DNA from: Clostridium sp.
Lineage (GTDB): Bacteria > Bacillota_I > Bacilli_A > RF39 > UBA660
DNA length: 64,000 bases
Direction of reading: 5' to 3'
Assembly (NCBI GenBank): GCA_022010095.1
Contig: CP091739.1
Location: forward strand, 744,001-808,000
The notes under the pieces are model-generated. The model searched no databases. It worked only from the letters and a program-made list of their open reading frames with translations, and was not told the DNA's origin. Below are positions 34,541 to 45,922 of the stretch, one piece after another. How positions within the stretch are numbered: the first letter of the stretch is position 1; each line of letters starts with the position of its first letter. Made by a program: the position numbers and the translations under genes.

Positions 34541-35426
34541 TATTCACCATCCTTTATAAGTACAGCATGTATTACTAATCTTCTATTACCACCGCCAGCA
34601 CAAGTAGATAATGTAAGTATTTTATCCCCATACTCTACTTTATCTTTAGTTTTAAAACTACTTCTGCCTCTTATTAATTTAACAAATGCATTAAAGTCTT
34701 CCTTACTATCAAACTTATTAACTAAATAATCAGTAGTATAATCAACTCTATAACCAGCAAATATTTTAAATTTATATGACTTAGTTAGTGTATCTAATGA
34801 TATAACCATATTTTCACTATTCTTTCTAAAATTATTATTAAGAACTCTATATAATGTACCAAACATAGTCCCATTTAACATACTATGTCCATATACAATA
34901 CTATTATCATTAAGATTCTCTATATCATTTCTATAATCTAAATATATCCATCCCATACTAGTTTTTCTTCTTATAGAAATCTCTTTTTTTAAATAATAAC
35001 TATTATCACTATGTTGTACTAAAGGATAATTTATATTAGTACCATTTACGACTAAATAACCAACTGTTTCATTATTAATCTTTTTTTAAGATTAGAAAAA
35101 TACTTTATCAAATGAATATTTATCTTTAACTTGTTTATCATTTAATTTCTGATCAAGTTCTACTCCACCATTAGTAAGTTCTTTATCTGTATCATTATTA
35201 GGTAATGCAAATGAACTATTTATTATTTCTTGATTAACTTCATCTATAGCCATCTTTTCAATATATTCATATGATTTAAATATAACTAAACATACAACAC
35301 TTACATATACTGCAAGTATAGACATAAGCTTTAAATTATTAAATGTAAGCTGTTTAAATAAGTTATTACGTATAAATTCATTAGAATAAAGTATTCTAAA
35401 TTCACATGTATAATCTTTTTTTACAT
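34540..35426 (-). CDS. srtB: Class B sortase
   Basis: Sortases cleave and link surface proteins. The N-terminal helix (MSILAVYVSVVCLVIF) is preceded by a basic stretch. The catalytic domain shows INNETVGYLVVNGTNINYPLV, GWIYLDYRND, the active-site His in NSIVYGHSML and the active-site Cys/Arg in ILTLSTCAGGGNRRLVIHAVL, the class B pattern. Three indels split it at 34970-35095. The exact start is uncertain: the ATG at 35426 is followed in the given sequence by a stop that one base change would remove, and 35325 is the next choice. It heads the pilus/surface gene group. Confidence 0.82.
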
Positions 35427-35429
35427 TTC

Positions 35430-36177
35430 TTATTTAATTCTTTTTAACCATGCAAAATTATTAACAATGAAATTACCTTTATCTTTTTCCTTGATGTAAG
35501 AATACAATTATATTTCTTGATTCATCATTTTTTTAACAAGTTCTATAATATTATTTATTAATTCTTTAGAAAATACATATATATGTATAGATTTTTAAAT
35601 TATAATTTATTCTTAAGAATTCTTTTTATATCATCTAATATACCTGGATATTCTTCTTTTTATTTCTAACATTTTTCCTATAATATAAAGTTTCATAATC
35701 AAGTGAATCTTGTGATATCATAAATCTATCACTTACTTTTATTATGATTATATAAGTTTACTATAACATTTTTTTATCTTTAAATTTATCTTTTTATAAA
35801 AGATGGCATAAAATAACAATCTATTTGTTTTTAACGTATTAACTGTTAAAAAAATAATTCATAATCATTTAAACCTATTGTAGATGGAAAATCTAGTTTC
35901 AAATATGACATTTTTAAGTCTTATCATCATTATAACAACATATCTAAATGTAACTAAACATCTTACATTCATAGTATCTATACTATTATAATTTTTGTTT
36001 TTATTAAATTTATTATTTTTTTCATAGTTCTTACTATAATATTTCATAGAAAAAAATATAGAGTATTATTATTAAACTCATTTTTTTATTAACATATTTT
36101 TTTAAAGCTTCATCAATACTTCTAAAAATCATATGTAAGTATATTATTATTAATTGAAATAATTAAGTACTCTTTCA
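35430..36177 (-). CDS. Unrecognised protein, heavily frameshifted
   Basis: An AGGAGAATATATA site precedes ATG 36177 and the protein opens MKEYLIISINNNILTYDFRSIDEALKKI. Later pieces read MSYLKLDFPSTIGLNDYELFF, DRFMISQDSLDYETLYYRK, EEYPGILDDIKRIL and VFSKELINNIIELVKKMMNQ, ending NFAWLKRIK right before the sortase. No known family is recognised. It has at least six A/T-run breaks, so the order of pieces is sure but the joins are not. Its position suggests co-transcription with the sortase. Confidence 0.45.
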
Positions 36178-36226
36178 TTATATATTCTCCTATTAAAAAT
36201 AATTTTATCATAAATTATAATAAAAA

Positions 36227-36271
36227 AATGAATATTTATTTGATAGTAAATATTCATTAATTATTTTTTTA
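36227..36271. terminator. Bidirectional terminator
   Basis: A perfect 12-base stem AATGAATATTTA/TAAATATTCATT with an 8-base loop, flanked by A run and T run. It ends the DUF6273 pilin transcript and insulates the sortase group. Confidence 0.75.
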
Positions 36272-36376
36272 AGAATTGTATATTTGTAATGGTAAATCAT
36301 CTAAGATTTTTCACCACTTTTTTTATCGTTTTATGGTAATTTCTAGTGAAAAATTAAACATTTTTTTATATAAAAA

Positions 36377-37477
36377 TTATCCTATTCTAAATGCTGGAGA
36401 AATTCCACCAAATGTATTTGAAATGCCACTGCCCCAGTCACCAGAACCATATATACCTAAAAAACTGGTAGAATTATTAGCATTAGCTGTACGTAACCAC
36501 CAATAATCAGTAGAATTCCTATACTTTTTTTAGAAACATAAGAATATTTACCTATTGTTACACTTTTTACTATTATAATAATCTAGTTGTCTACTAGAAT
36601 CATTCGATGTATCAATAGTATATGACCAATTTTCATATATTTCTTTTGGAGATAATAAATACAATTTATCAGTTGATATAAAATTTACATCTTCACTTGA
36701 ATTTGAATGTCCTGATATAACTTTTGTATCTATTATTGCACTCTTTAATTCACTTGGTAACGAATTATATATATCATTATTTATAAATGTTCTTATTGGA
36801 GTAGCTGGCCAGCCTCCTACATTTGTATCAGTTTCATTTACTTTATAAGTTGTTATTATATCCGCAAATTCAATAACAAAACCACATGCTGTTTGTGAGA
36901 AACCAGAAGTATTACACTCACTTGGTGTTGATTTATTTGCTATACGAACAGTATGTTTTCCATAACTTCCTAAATCTATTTCTTTTGTATCTCCCACATT
37001 GTATTCATCTATATCGCCATCTTTTTACAGCATTTATAATAGTCTGCCATGTGTCAGTCACAAATGACTCAGCAACTGTTACCTTATCACATTCTCCTTC
37101 TTTAACTTTTTTTCTTCTGTAAGTTCATTTAAATTATTAAACTTTCCACTTATACAATAAGTATCATTACTAACTTCAAATGACTTAATATTTCCTTTAT
37201 TATCCAATTTAACATTATATTTTTAAATCATTTGTATCCATATCAAGTTTATTATTATCATTCGAAATAGCATTTATATTATTTCCCCTCATATTTTCAG
37301 TAATATTTTTTTAGAAATCTCCTTATAAATATTTTTTTAGCATCAGTCAAAAAAATACATCTTTTTTTAGCCTTATTAAACATGCTTAAAACATTTGGTA
37401 CAGCAACTAAAAACAAGTATAGCAAGTATCGCTATTACAGCTAGTAACTCAACTAAAGTAAATCCCTTTTTATTCAT
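36377..37477 (-). CDS. Type IV prepilin-like protein with DUF6273 C-terminal domain
   Basis: The N-terminus MNKKGFTLVELLAVIAIL is a classic class IV prepilin leader: peptidase cleavage after Gly, then Phe1 and Glu5. An alpha-helical stalk (NVLSMFNKAKKDV) and a small beta part follow. The rest is a DUF6273 domain: DTKEIDLGSYGKHTVRIANKS, FSQTACGFVIEFADIITTY, VGGWPATPIRTFINNDIY, ISTDKLYLLSPKEIYENW, YYWWLRTANANNSTSFL, ISPAFRIG. DUF6273 shares the C-type-lectin-like layout ending WWLR...PAFR. It is one of three DUF6273 genes in this window. Frameshifts lie at 36535 and throughout 37020-37420. The prepilin peptidase was not found here. Confidence 0.82.
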
Positions 37478-37541
37478 ATCACACTTCCTTTATTCTATAA
37501 AAATATTATATAAAACAAAAAGGAAAAGAAGTCAACGACTC

Positions 37542-38063
37542 CTATTCAATATTATACTTACTCACTAATTTATTAAATACTTTATAATCAACATTTTTTT
37601 AAGTTCACTACTCATTGCTTCTACGCCCTTACCATCTTTTAATATATATAAATAATGGTGCTGAATTTATTTGATCCTTTATTTCTGGAAATCTCTTTCT
37701 TAATGTTTCAATATATTCACTATTCTTACTATTAGTTACATCCCAATAAATAATTTTTATCAGTAAGATTCTTTTTTTCTATTTCTTTATATAACTTACT
37801 TTCCATATTTCTTATTTCACTAGAACTAGTATAACTTACATAAAGTATAATTTCACTACTAGTTTCACTTAAAGCAAAATCGAAATCATCACTATTTATT
37901 TGATTAATCTTTTGGTCATTAAATACACTAACATTAACTTTATTATTTTTTTATAATTTAAATAGAAAGTTCTAGCATACAATACAACAACTATTATAAG
38001 TACTGATACTACCATAACAATAAAATAATTACGACTAGATACATTTTTATTACTTTTCTTCAT
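37542..38063 (-). CDS. Membrane-anchored thioredoxin-fold-like protein
   Basis: AAGGAGAGAAAA precedes ATG 38063, which overlaps the stop of queG. An N-terminal helix (YFIVMVVSVLIIVVVLYA) is followed by a small domain with DFALSETSSEIILYVSYTSSSEIRNMES and SEYIETLRKRFPEIKDQINSAPLFIYIKDGKGVEAM. The strand-helix order and the proline before LFIYIKDG resemble thioredoxin-like proteins that lack the CxxC pair. About 170 residues. The role is unknown; it may assist folding near the membrane. Three indels. Confidence 0.55.
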
Positions 38064-39001
38064 TTTTCTCTCCTTATCATTAATTCAATTTTTAACACAA
38101 TATTATTACTTTTTTTCAAATGATTTAAATAAATATTTATATTTCTATCAAGAACTTTTTTTACCTCTCCAGTAACAAGATTTATTAGAATATTCTTTAT
38201 CATATTCATCATTACTCATATTTAAAAAAATTCATATGGATTTATTCCTTCATTATTAAGAACTTCTATATTTTTATTATAAGGACATATACTTATACAT
38301 TTATCACATCCATAAATACAATTATCAAAGTATTTGCTTTCTTCTTCTGTTATATTTTTCTTTTGGTTTAAATAACTTATACATTTAGTAGAATCAAGTA
38401 TTCCATTATCATTTATTGCCCCTAAAGGACATACTTTTTTTACATAATCCACAGTTTATACATTTACTATCTATTATTTTATTACTAGAAATAGAAGCAT
38501 TTGTTAGTAATACTCCAATATAAAAAAATATGAACCTAGTTTTTTTCATTTATTAATAAATTATTTATACCAAAGAATCCAAGACCAGCATTGTATGCTA
38601 AAAAGTCTTTCATCAAGAGGATTATTATCAACAAATATTTTTACCAATATAACCTTTTATTTTTCAAGATATTCTTTTTATTACTTCAAGTTTATTTTTT
38701 TAAGTACGATATGATAATCATCACCTATGCTACAACTACTTAAATATACTTTAGATTTATCATCCATAGATACTTTTTTATATGACATGCCTATCACTAT
38801 AGCAGTATTATATATTTCATATTTTTTTCATTTGATAAATCTTTATCACTAATATTACCTACTTGAAAAAGTACTTTTTGTAACTAAGTTCATCTTGTAA
38901 TTTATATTTATCATATGGAACTATTAAATTCTTTATATTACAAAATCCTATTATATCAATACCAATATTTTTTTACTTATATTAATAATTTCTTCTTTCA
39001 T
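38060..39001 (-). CDS. queG: Epoxyqueuosine reductase
   Basis: QueG performs the last step of queuosine tRNA modification with cobalamin and two [4Fe-4S] clusters. Reconstructed frames give KEEIINISKKIGIDIIGF at the N-terminus, AYNAGLGFFGINNLLIN in the centre, CINCGLCKKVCPLGAIN and GCDKCISICPYNK as cluster motifs, and a short C-terminal tail. The intact fragment 38222-38452 holds most Cys residues. The start is uncertain: ATG 39001 or 39013, neither with a clear ribosome site. The stop overlaps the next gene (ATGA). About 310 codons matches short QueG forms. Confidence 0.83.
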
Positions 39002-39073
39002 ACTAAAAATCATAACACATTTATATAGAAAAAAATATAATTTTTATATTATAATTTAATAGAGGTTTTAATT

Positions 39074-39673
39074 ATGCATACAGAATTTAATAAAGAAATA
39101 AATTATAAAAAAATGAAAGAATAAGAAATAGTCTTATAACAATGTTAAATTTATTACCAGAGTATTTTTATCAAATACCAGCAAGTTCTACTGGTAAATA
39201 TCATCCTGAATTTACTTTAGGTGATAAAGGGCTTGTTAGACATACTAAAGCAGCAGTAAGAATTGCTTATGAATTATTACAAGATTCAGCAATTAATAAT
39301 TTTACAAGTGATGAAAAAGACTTATTATTGTTTGCTCTTACTATACACGATGGATTAAAGAATGGTATTAATCATGATAAGTATACTGCATTTGATCATC
39401 CACTTCAAATAAGTAAATTTGTAAGAGATAATAAAGATAAATTAGAACTTACTGATGATGAATTAAATTTAGTTTGTAGTTGTGTTGAAACACATATGGG
39501 CCCATGGACAACAGATTATAATGGCAATGAAGTATTACAAAGGCCAAAAACTAAATATCAATGTTTTGTTCACATGTCAGACTACCTAGCAAGTAGAAAG
39601 TTCTTAAATATCAAGTTTGAAAACAATGATATTGCTGATTAAAAAAGCAAATGAAAAGATAATCGATGATTAA
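39074..39673 (+). CDS. HD-domain hydrolase
   Basis: AGAGG precedes ATG 39074. After an indel near 39110, an intact 166-codon frame shows GLVRHTKAAVRIAYELL, ALTIHDGLKNGI, DHPLQISKFV and VCSCVETHMGPW, that is, the H...HD...H...H arrangement of HD metal-dependent phosphohydrolases, followed by HMSDYLASRKFLNI with a possible last Asp. The last 15 codons (ADLIKKANEKIIDD) follow another indel. About 197 residues. It may act on nucleotides or RNA ends; the substrate is not known. Confidence 0.78.
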
Positions 39674-39692
39674 TTCAAAGATTATCTTTTTT
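39655..39692 (+). terminator. Rho-independent terminator
   Basis: AAAAGATAATC pairs with GATTATCTTTT around a 14-base loop, then T residues. It overlaps the last codons of the HD gene. Confidence 0.7.
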
Positions 39693-39694
39693 GA

Positions 39695-41937
39695 TTAGCC
39701 AATGCGAAAAGCTGGTGAAACACCTTCTGAACTTCTTGCTCCACTTAAGCTATTTCCACTACCAACATCATAAGTACCATAATTATTAATCATATTAAAC
39801 ATTGTTTTATTATTATATGAAGCTGTACGAAGCCACCAACAGTCACCTCTTATTGTTCCTCCTATTTGGCTTGTATTTAGACTTTCATAATACTTAATTG
39901 CATTATTATAACTTGTTGTAGTTACTGCCATATTTGTATAATAATCTAATGTTCTTGTTAAATCATTTGCTGTATCATAACGATTAGAAAAAAATCAGTA
40001 TATATTTCTTTTTGGCGCTAATAAATATAATTTATCTAATGATGTAAAAATTTGCTGTATCCCCCACTTCCATATCCTGATACTATTGTTGTATTTATTA
40101 TTGCATTCTTTAAATCAGTTGGTAATGAGTTGTATATATCATTATTTACAAATGTTCTCATTGTTGTTGCTGGCCATCCTCCTACATTTGTCCTTGTATC
40201 ATTCATATTATGTTGTGTTATTATATCAGCAAATTCTAATACAAATCCACATGCTGTTTGTGAAAAGCCCTCAGTACTACATTCACTTGGCGTTGACATA
40301 TTTGCTATACGAAGTATATGAGTTCCATAATCACCCAGATCTACTTTCTTAGTATCTCCAAGTTTATATTTACTTATATTATTATTTTTAACAGCCGCTA
40401 TTATTGTTTCCCATGCATCATTTTCAAACTCACTATATTTAGTGAAATAGCCCGGGTTACTTGGTCCTTTATCTATGTGAGCATATGATGTGCCAATATA
40501 ATTCGTATTATATTTAGTTCCAGCACCTCCTACTAAACTTGTACAATTACCAAACATATCATTATCTATTTGTTGAACCTTATTAACATTAAATTTTTCA
40601 CCAGCATATATTGTTTTAAGCGCTATAGATTCAAAAAACATCGCAGACATATTTGTAACATTACTTGTATCAAAATTACTTAAATCTAGTGTTGTGACTT
40701 GACTGTTCCTAAACATATAACTCATATTTGTTACATTGCTTGCATTAAAATTGCTTAAATTTAATGTAGTTGCTTGACTACCAAAAAACATATGATTCAT
40801 GTCTGTTACATTTTTCTGTATTAAAGTTACTTACATCTATTATTATAGCTTGACTACTTGCAAACATCTCAGCCATATTAGTTACTTTACTTGTATCAAA
40901 ATTTTTTAAACCTTCTATTTCATCAACTAAGGTATTACTAAACATAGCACGCATATTAGTAACCATGCTTGTATCAAAGCTGCTTAAATCCAATGTAGCA
41001 ACTTTGGTATCATAAAACATTAAACTCATGTCTGTTACATTACTTGTATCAAAAATTGCTTAAATTTAATGTAGTAGCTTGAATATGAGAAAACATACTT
41101 TCCATATTTTTTACATTAGAAGTATCTAAAGTACTAAGATCTAAGATTTTAGCTTTACTATACAAAAACATCCTACTCATAGAAATAACTGGACTATTAT
41201 TTATATATGTACAAATATTATTAGTTACAGGAGTCTCATTTTCTGCATCAGTTAATATGACTCCCCAACCATCTTCAGCAATATTATTCCAACCCGAACT
41301 TGTAAATTCTTGCTTATATCTATAAGTATATTGTCCATTTACATATTCTGTTCCTTGAGTAAGCTCTCCATCATATGTACAATAAACCGCTGTATCTTTA
41401 TATTCTTCTATACCTAGTTTGCCTTCAAAAGTTTTCTTCATATTATAATTTTTGATTAGTTCCTGTATCTTTAAAAAAAGAATAGTGAAAGTATATTCAT
41501 GTGTGAATCCTGCTTCAATCGAAATATTTTTTTGATATTGTTTTTTTGCTCTTACAGGAAGTTCATCTATTGTTTCACATGATCCTTCTTCTATTCCACT
41601 ACCATTTAATCTTTTTACAAGTGGCTTCTATAACTAATTCATTTTTTTAAGAATAGTATTCGTTAATTCTTGCCATACAATATTATATGCAGTATCTAGT
41701 GTACCAGTATTCTTTATTGTTACTACTTTTGTAGTATTCCAACCTGGTTTAATATTTTGTACATCTATTGCTGGTCCATCCATATATGTAAGTCTCAGTG
41801 TACCAGTCTCAACTACTACATCTTTTGCATTGCTATTTCCATTTATTATAGTATTAAAAAAATGCATAAGATATACCAATTACAAGAAAAGATAATAATG
41901 CTATTATTATCAAATATAATATCTTTTTACTTTTCAT
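39695..41937 (-). CDS. SipW-type signal/camelysin-like protein with DUF285 repeats and DUF6273 domain
   Basis: The N-terminus has a helix ending GISYAFF, then NGNSNAKDVVVETGTLRLTYMDGPAI and KPGWNTTKVVTIKNTGTLDTAYNIVW, a camelysin/TasA-like module of the SipW-dependent type. The middle carries at least eight BspA-like DUF285 repeats (LDLSSFDTSMVTNMRAMF, LDLSNFDTSNVTNMSAMF). The C-terminus is DUF6273 (FSQTACGFVLEFADIIT, GGWPATTMRTFVNNDIYN, DCWWLRTASYNNKTMF, SPAFRIG). About 745 codons. AAAGAGG precedes the ATG. Its promoter resembles that of the gene at 49236. Predicted to be a surface-displayed adhesin-like protein. Indels at 39930-40035, 40800, 41040, 41445-41640. Confidence 0.85.
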
Positions 41938-41968
41938 AATGATTATACCTCTTTATCTTATTATAATC

Positions 41969-42057
41969 ATTATAGCAAAATTTGCCAACACCCACAAGTG
42001 AACATTTGTTCTTGCTTTAATCCGTTGTAGATTGACGAGTTATTTGGACCAATTTAT
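41969..42057 (-). promoter_or_regulatory. Promoter and conserved upstream element of the DUF285/DUF6273 gene
   Basis: Minus strand: TTGTGG (41992-41997), 17-base spacer, TATAAT (41969-41974). Immediately upstream of the -35 lies GAACAAATGTTC (42000-42011), with GAACA/TGTTC arms, and further up GGTCCAAATAACTCGTCAA ending near 42055. Both upstream pieces occur in nearly the same form and spacing before the paralogue at 49236. No gene and no other clear signal was seen between 42060 and 42208. Confidence 0.6.
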
Positions 42058-42238
42058 AAGATTTTTTTAACATTTTTTTAATTTACCTAAAATTGAATTT
42101 TTATATATTAAAAATATGGTTGATAATTAAATTTTTCACCTAGAGCATCATTTAATTTTTCACTATGAAAAAAACTACATCAAAAATTGAATTTTTACCC
42201 ATTTGCATTACATTTTTATATATGCTACTCTATCTACC

Positions 42239-42263
42239 GAAGTGCCTGAGGTTGGGCGTCACC
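42239..42263 (+). repeat. Left arm of inverted repeat around small peptide gene
   Basis: GAAGTGCCTGA followed directly by GGTTGGGCGTCAC. The second part is perfectly complementary to 42425-42437; the first pairs with the outer part of the right arm with two differences. Confidence 0.85.
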
Positions 42264-42309
42264 AAAATAAATTTTCTGTATTCAGGGGATTTAATGGAGG
42301 TGATATTGT

Positions 42310-42378
42310 ATGAGTAAAAAAGACTTATTAATAGCCGTTTTGCTTATTATAATAATTTTATTGATCATTTTTGGTTAA
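42310..42378 (+). CDS. 22-residue hydrophobic peptide, candidate type I toxin
   Basis: ATG 42310 is preceded by GGAGGTGATATTGT, a strong ribosome site. The peptide is MSKKDLLIAVL followed by Ile/Leu residues to IIFG: a short basic start and one membrane-spanning helix, the profile of Fst/Ldr/TisB-type membrane toxins. A terminator-like hairpin follows 8 bases later. It lies inside 13-25 base inverted repeats. A possible promoter is TTGCAT, 17 bases, TACTCT (ending near 42231), about 10 bases before the repeat. I do not match it to a named toxin family. It could also be a chance ORF in a small element, but the ribosome site argues for translation. Confidence 0.6.
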   Translation: MSKKDLLIAVLLIIIILLIIFG

Positions 42379-42385
42379 TAAAATA

Positions 42386-42410
42386 GCCTAACTCACTTTT
42401 GTAGTTAGGC
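42386..42410. terminator. Hairpin downstream of the small peptide gene
   Basis: GCCTAACT and AGTTAGGC form a perfect 8-base stem with a 9-base loop. There is no clean T run, so it may be bidirectional or a structural element. Confidence 0.55.
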
Positions 42411-42424
42411 GAAAACATAAAATT

Positions 42425-42459
42425 GTGACGCCCAACCACAGGGGGTTCAGGTGCTTCAC
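42425..42459 (-). repeat. Right arm of inverted repeat around small peptide gene
   Basis: Read on the minus strand it is GTGAAGCACCTGA, a 9-10 base C-rich insert, then GGTTGGGCGTCAC; inner 13 bases are a perfect complement of the left arm. On the minus strand TTTACA, 18 bases, TAAACT lies just upstream, a possible promoter for an antisense RNA. Confidence 0.85.
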
Positions 42460-42502
42460 TAACAATAGTTTATCACATTCTAACATACATTGTAAATAAT
42501 TT

Positions 42503-43166
42503 TTATATATTCTCTTTATGATTGCAGCATAAATGCTTTATTGTTTTTTCAAGTGATAAATCTTTATAAGAAAACTTTTTTCTTGCTCAAAACCATATTC
42601 CAATGCTGACATAATTGTTTCATATGAAACATATATAACAATATCAGTATTTAAAAATCCGTTTATTTTTTTGAGAAATTATAACTTCTTATATTACCAG
42701 TATATTCATATACATTAGTAAATAATTTTTTTATGAATATTTATTAATTTTTATAGGATTAAAATTTTAAAAAAACTTATCACTTAATATTTCTGTAATT
42801 CGAACTGACTTAACTATCGTCTTTTTCTTCAATATGTTTTTTTAGCATTCTATTAATTTCTTAATAAAATTACCATAAAAAGGCACTTTTCTCAACATAT
42901 TACACCTTTTACCATGACTTTTATATTATTGCACCAACCATTCAATATAAAAATGCAACCATAACACCATTAAATGTTTTAGTTGCACCTCTATTAATCA
43001 TAAATTATTTCTTCATTTTTTTGCCATTTAATTTCTTAAATAAATCATTATCCTTATTTAATTCTTGTACTTTCTTTATTGAACAATAATTATTAATAAT
43101 CTTTTTACAAGAACTACTATCTTTTTTTCATCATATTTATTTTTATCTTTAATTTTTATTATTCAT
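42503..43166 (-). CDS. Unrecognised protein, frameshifted
   Basis: GGTAGGTGGTAG precedes ATG 43166. Stitched frames give KDKNKYDEKKDSSSCKKIIN, ELNKDNDLFKKLNGKK, INRGATKTFNGVMVAFLY, KSVRITEILSDKFF, NVYEYTGNIRSYNFSKK and TDIVIYVSYETIMSALEYGF, ending TIKHLCCNHKENI. Around 215 residues; I do not recognise a family. It is 42 bases downstream of the large unknown gene at 43208 and probably in its transcript. At least six A/T-run breaks make the joins uncertain. Confidence 0.45.
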
Positions 43167-43207
43167 ATCTACCACCTACCTTCGATATAAATTATTTTTT
43201 TAAATTA

Positions 43208-45805
43208 TTAGTTTTTAGCAATATTAATTAAATCATCAGTAAGTTTGCCTACTACTATAATAGATTCTGCTTTCATATTTATCTTTTTCTTTATTATCTT
43301 TATTTACTTTTAAGATATAACCATCTTTACTATCAGCAAGTCTTATACTACGCTCTGAAGATAACTTGCTATAACCATAAGAATTAAGTCCTAGTGAAGA
43401 CACATTAACATAGCTATAATTAATACCATCATCACTAGTAGAACAAAGTACTTTAAAGTCTTGACCTATTACAGTATAGATATCAACACCACCTTTATTT
43501 TCATATTTAACAACATCAGGACTCTCATTATATAATTCAATAATATCATCCATAGTAACTATATTACTATTAATAATTTCTCTCTTATATTTCTTTAACT
43601 TATTAAAAGAAATTTATATAAAAACATAACATTTCTTCTATAATTATCATTCATTAAATTATTTATATATTCAAACACTATATCAATAGAAATATTTTTT
43701 TAAACATAATACAAAAGTAATCTATAAAAATTAACTTCATCACTATTAAATACTTTAGAACCATCTACTTCAAAATTTTCAATACTCTCAACATCAAACA
43801 TACTTATTATTTGTTTAATAGTAGAAATTTCCAAAAAACCATGATTACCTTGTATATCATAAGCCTTATTAAATAAATAATTACATAATAAGTTATTATA
43901 TATACTAGTATCAGTATCTTTAAGCATAGAAAGTTCACTTACAAAACTTTTTATAAGAGTTAGATCATAACTAGCAAGTTCACTTCTTTTAGTAATATTA
44001 CTAAAGTTACCAAATAATGATAATAAATCAATAAGATTATTTTTCTTCTTCATTACTTAAATCTTTATCTATTACATCATTTATTATCTCTCTATAATAT
44101 GTAAAAACTTTCTATAGCCCTAAATAATGATTCTTTATTTTTCGCCATAAATACTAAATATAATATCTAAATAATACATAAATAATTTACGTGTATTATC
44201 GTATTTACATATAAAAAAAGTAATGTACTAAAATTAGTAAAATTATAACTATTAAAAATTACTAAGTAAATTAGAAGGTATAAAAAGAAAGTCTTTCATC
44301 AAATATTTCTAATGAGAATATATCGTATAAAGATTTATTCACAATAACATTTCTTCTATATGCATTAGTAAGTAAATCATTTAATAATTTATTTAATAGT
44401 TTATTAGTTCTATCATTTTCCTTACCTTTATGAAATATAGACATACCTATATATAAACTTATTTTTATCAAATGTATTATTAAACATTATATTTTTTTAT
44501 TAAATAATATCTTAAATAAATCAAATATAGAATTATAATCTTTACTATAATCATAACTATTTATATTAACTAAGAAGTCATTATATATTTTTATTAATAA
44601 CTTTATAATATTTATTGTACACATCCTCCCCATAATAAGCCTTAAATAGATTTAAACATCTAAAATCAGCATCCACTACTATCTTTTCTTTATCACGTAT
44701 ATCAGCATTATCATTATAGACAGGTACTACATATGGAAGTACATAATTAACATCTATTTGTATTAATGGTATTATCTGTTCTAAGCCTAAATTTTTGAAT
44801 AAGTTTTTATTAATCTCTTAGTATATTGATAAGTTATATCATTACTTTTTAGAATCATATCTAAATAGTTTTTCCTTTAGCATTAAATACACCTTTATCA
44901 ACCATTATATCAACAATATCTTTTTACACTTTTTAATTTTCTATATTAGAAAGTATTTCATATATAATCTCTATACTTTTATCTTCTTCTCTTTTTGAAT
45001 GCTGTTACATTTATATATTTAATGAAACTTATATCATATTTTTAATAATTCTATAAGTGAACTACTACTTATATAATTTATCATAAATGGATATCTACTT
45101 ATATATTCACATTTTATATCTATAGAAGCATCATTTAATAATTCATTATTTTTCCTTTTATCTTTTTTTATTTGTTCATCAACATATTTGCGTTTAGCAT
45201 CTCCACTTATATATTTTATATATTTTTTTCATCAAGTGAATATTTATCTTGTACATCACTAGGAGCATATTTTATTAACGAGGATTCTGCTTTTTATAAT
45301 GAATTCCCATTGTCTACTTGTAAATTTAGATGCTTCACTACTAATCATTTTTTCAGTTTCACGAGCATCTTCATTATATAATATTTCAATAACACGTCTT
45401 AAATCATCCATATATAATTTAGATATATCATCTTTTTTTGATTAAAATATTTTTTTAAGTAATTATTATATTCTTCATCATCCATACCTATACTAGTAGC
45501 ATTCATAAAGAATTTATTATCTTTTATCCAGTCACTTACAAGTGACTTACGTGCTTCATTACTACCACTTCTAAACATTGAAAGATTACTATTGATACGA
45601 GATTTTTTTGAAAATCAAGTGGTAATATTCTTATCAATGAAGGATGTTTAAAAAAAATAAGAAACTAAGTACAATTTCATTATTAGTAAATTCTTTATTA
45701 TCTAAATATGCTTGCTCTACTTCTTTATCACTTTTTACCTTCTAAAGAATTTACAAAAGCATTCGCTCTTTTTTGAAGTTGTCTCATTTTCATTTCTTTA
45801 AACAT
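43208..45805 (-). CDS. Large protein of unknown function
   Basis: GAGG precedes ATG 45805 and the protein opens MFKEMKMRQLQKRANAFVNSL. About 866 codons follow with at least a dozen indels. Recoverable pieces are ILPLDFQKISRINSNLSMFRSG, MDDEEYNNYLKKYFNQKKDD, MDDLRRVIEILYNEDARETEKM, IIPLIQIDVNYVLPYVVPVYND, LIDLLSLFGNFSNITKRSELASYDL and, in the intact end, VDIYTVIGQDFKVLCSTSDDG and SYGYSKLSSERSIRLAD. It looks soluble, helical at first and beta-rich at the end. No family signature is visible. The -10 TATAAT at 45837 points to its own promoter. Confidence 0.6.
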
Positions 45806-45836
45806 ATTTTTTTAAACCTCTTTATTCTAAAAAAAG

Positions 45837-45865
45837 ATTATACCATATATTTTTAATAGTTTACA
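45837..45865 (-). promoter_or_regulatory. Promoter of the large unknown gene
   Basis: TATGGTATAAT (extended -10, hexamer 45837-45842) lies 31 bases before ATG 45805 on the minus strand, with TGTAAA about 17 bases upstream. Confidence 0.5.
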
Positions 45866-45922
45866 TACAAAGATTGACTTTTTTTAAAAAAAATATTTAT
45901 ATATTTGATATAGAGGTAAAAT

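Noticed and set aside
40052..40352. Plus-strand ORFs opposite the DUF6273 domain
   Set aside because: They mirror conserved DUF6273 codons and recur opposite each paralogue (also near 49577 and 36886), so they are shadows.
39695..41937. DUF285 repeats taken as a CRISPR-like or tandem DNA repeat
   Set aside because: The periodicity is protein-level LRR-like repetition with diverged DNA, without constant direct repeats and spacers.
42790..42815. GTTCGAATTAC resembling a tRNA T-loop
   Set aside because: No acceptor, D or anticodon stem fits around it, and it codes for SVRITEI in the minus-strand gene.
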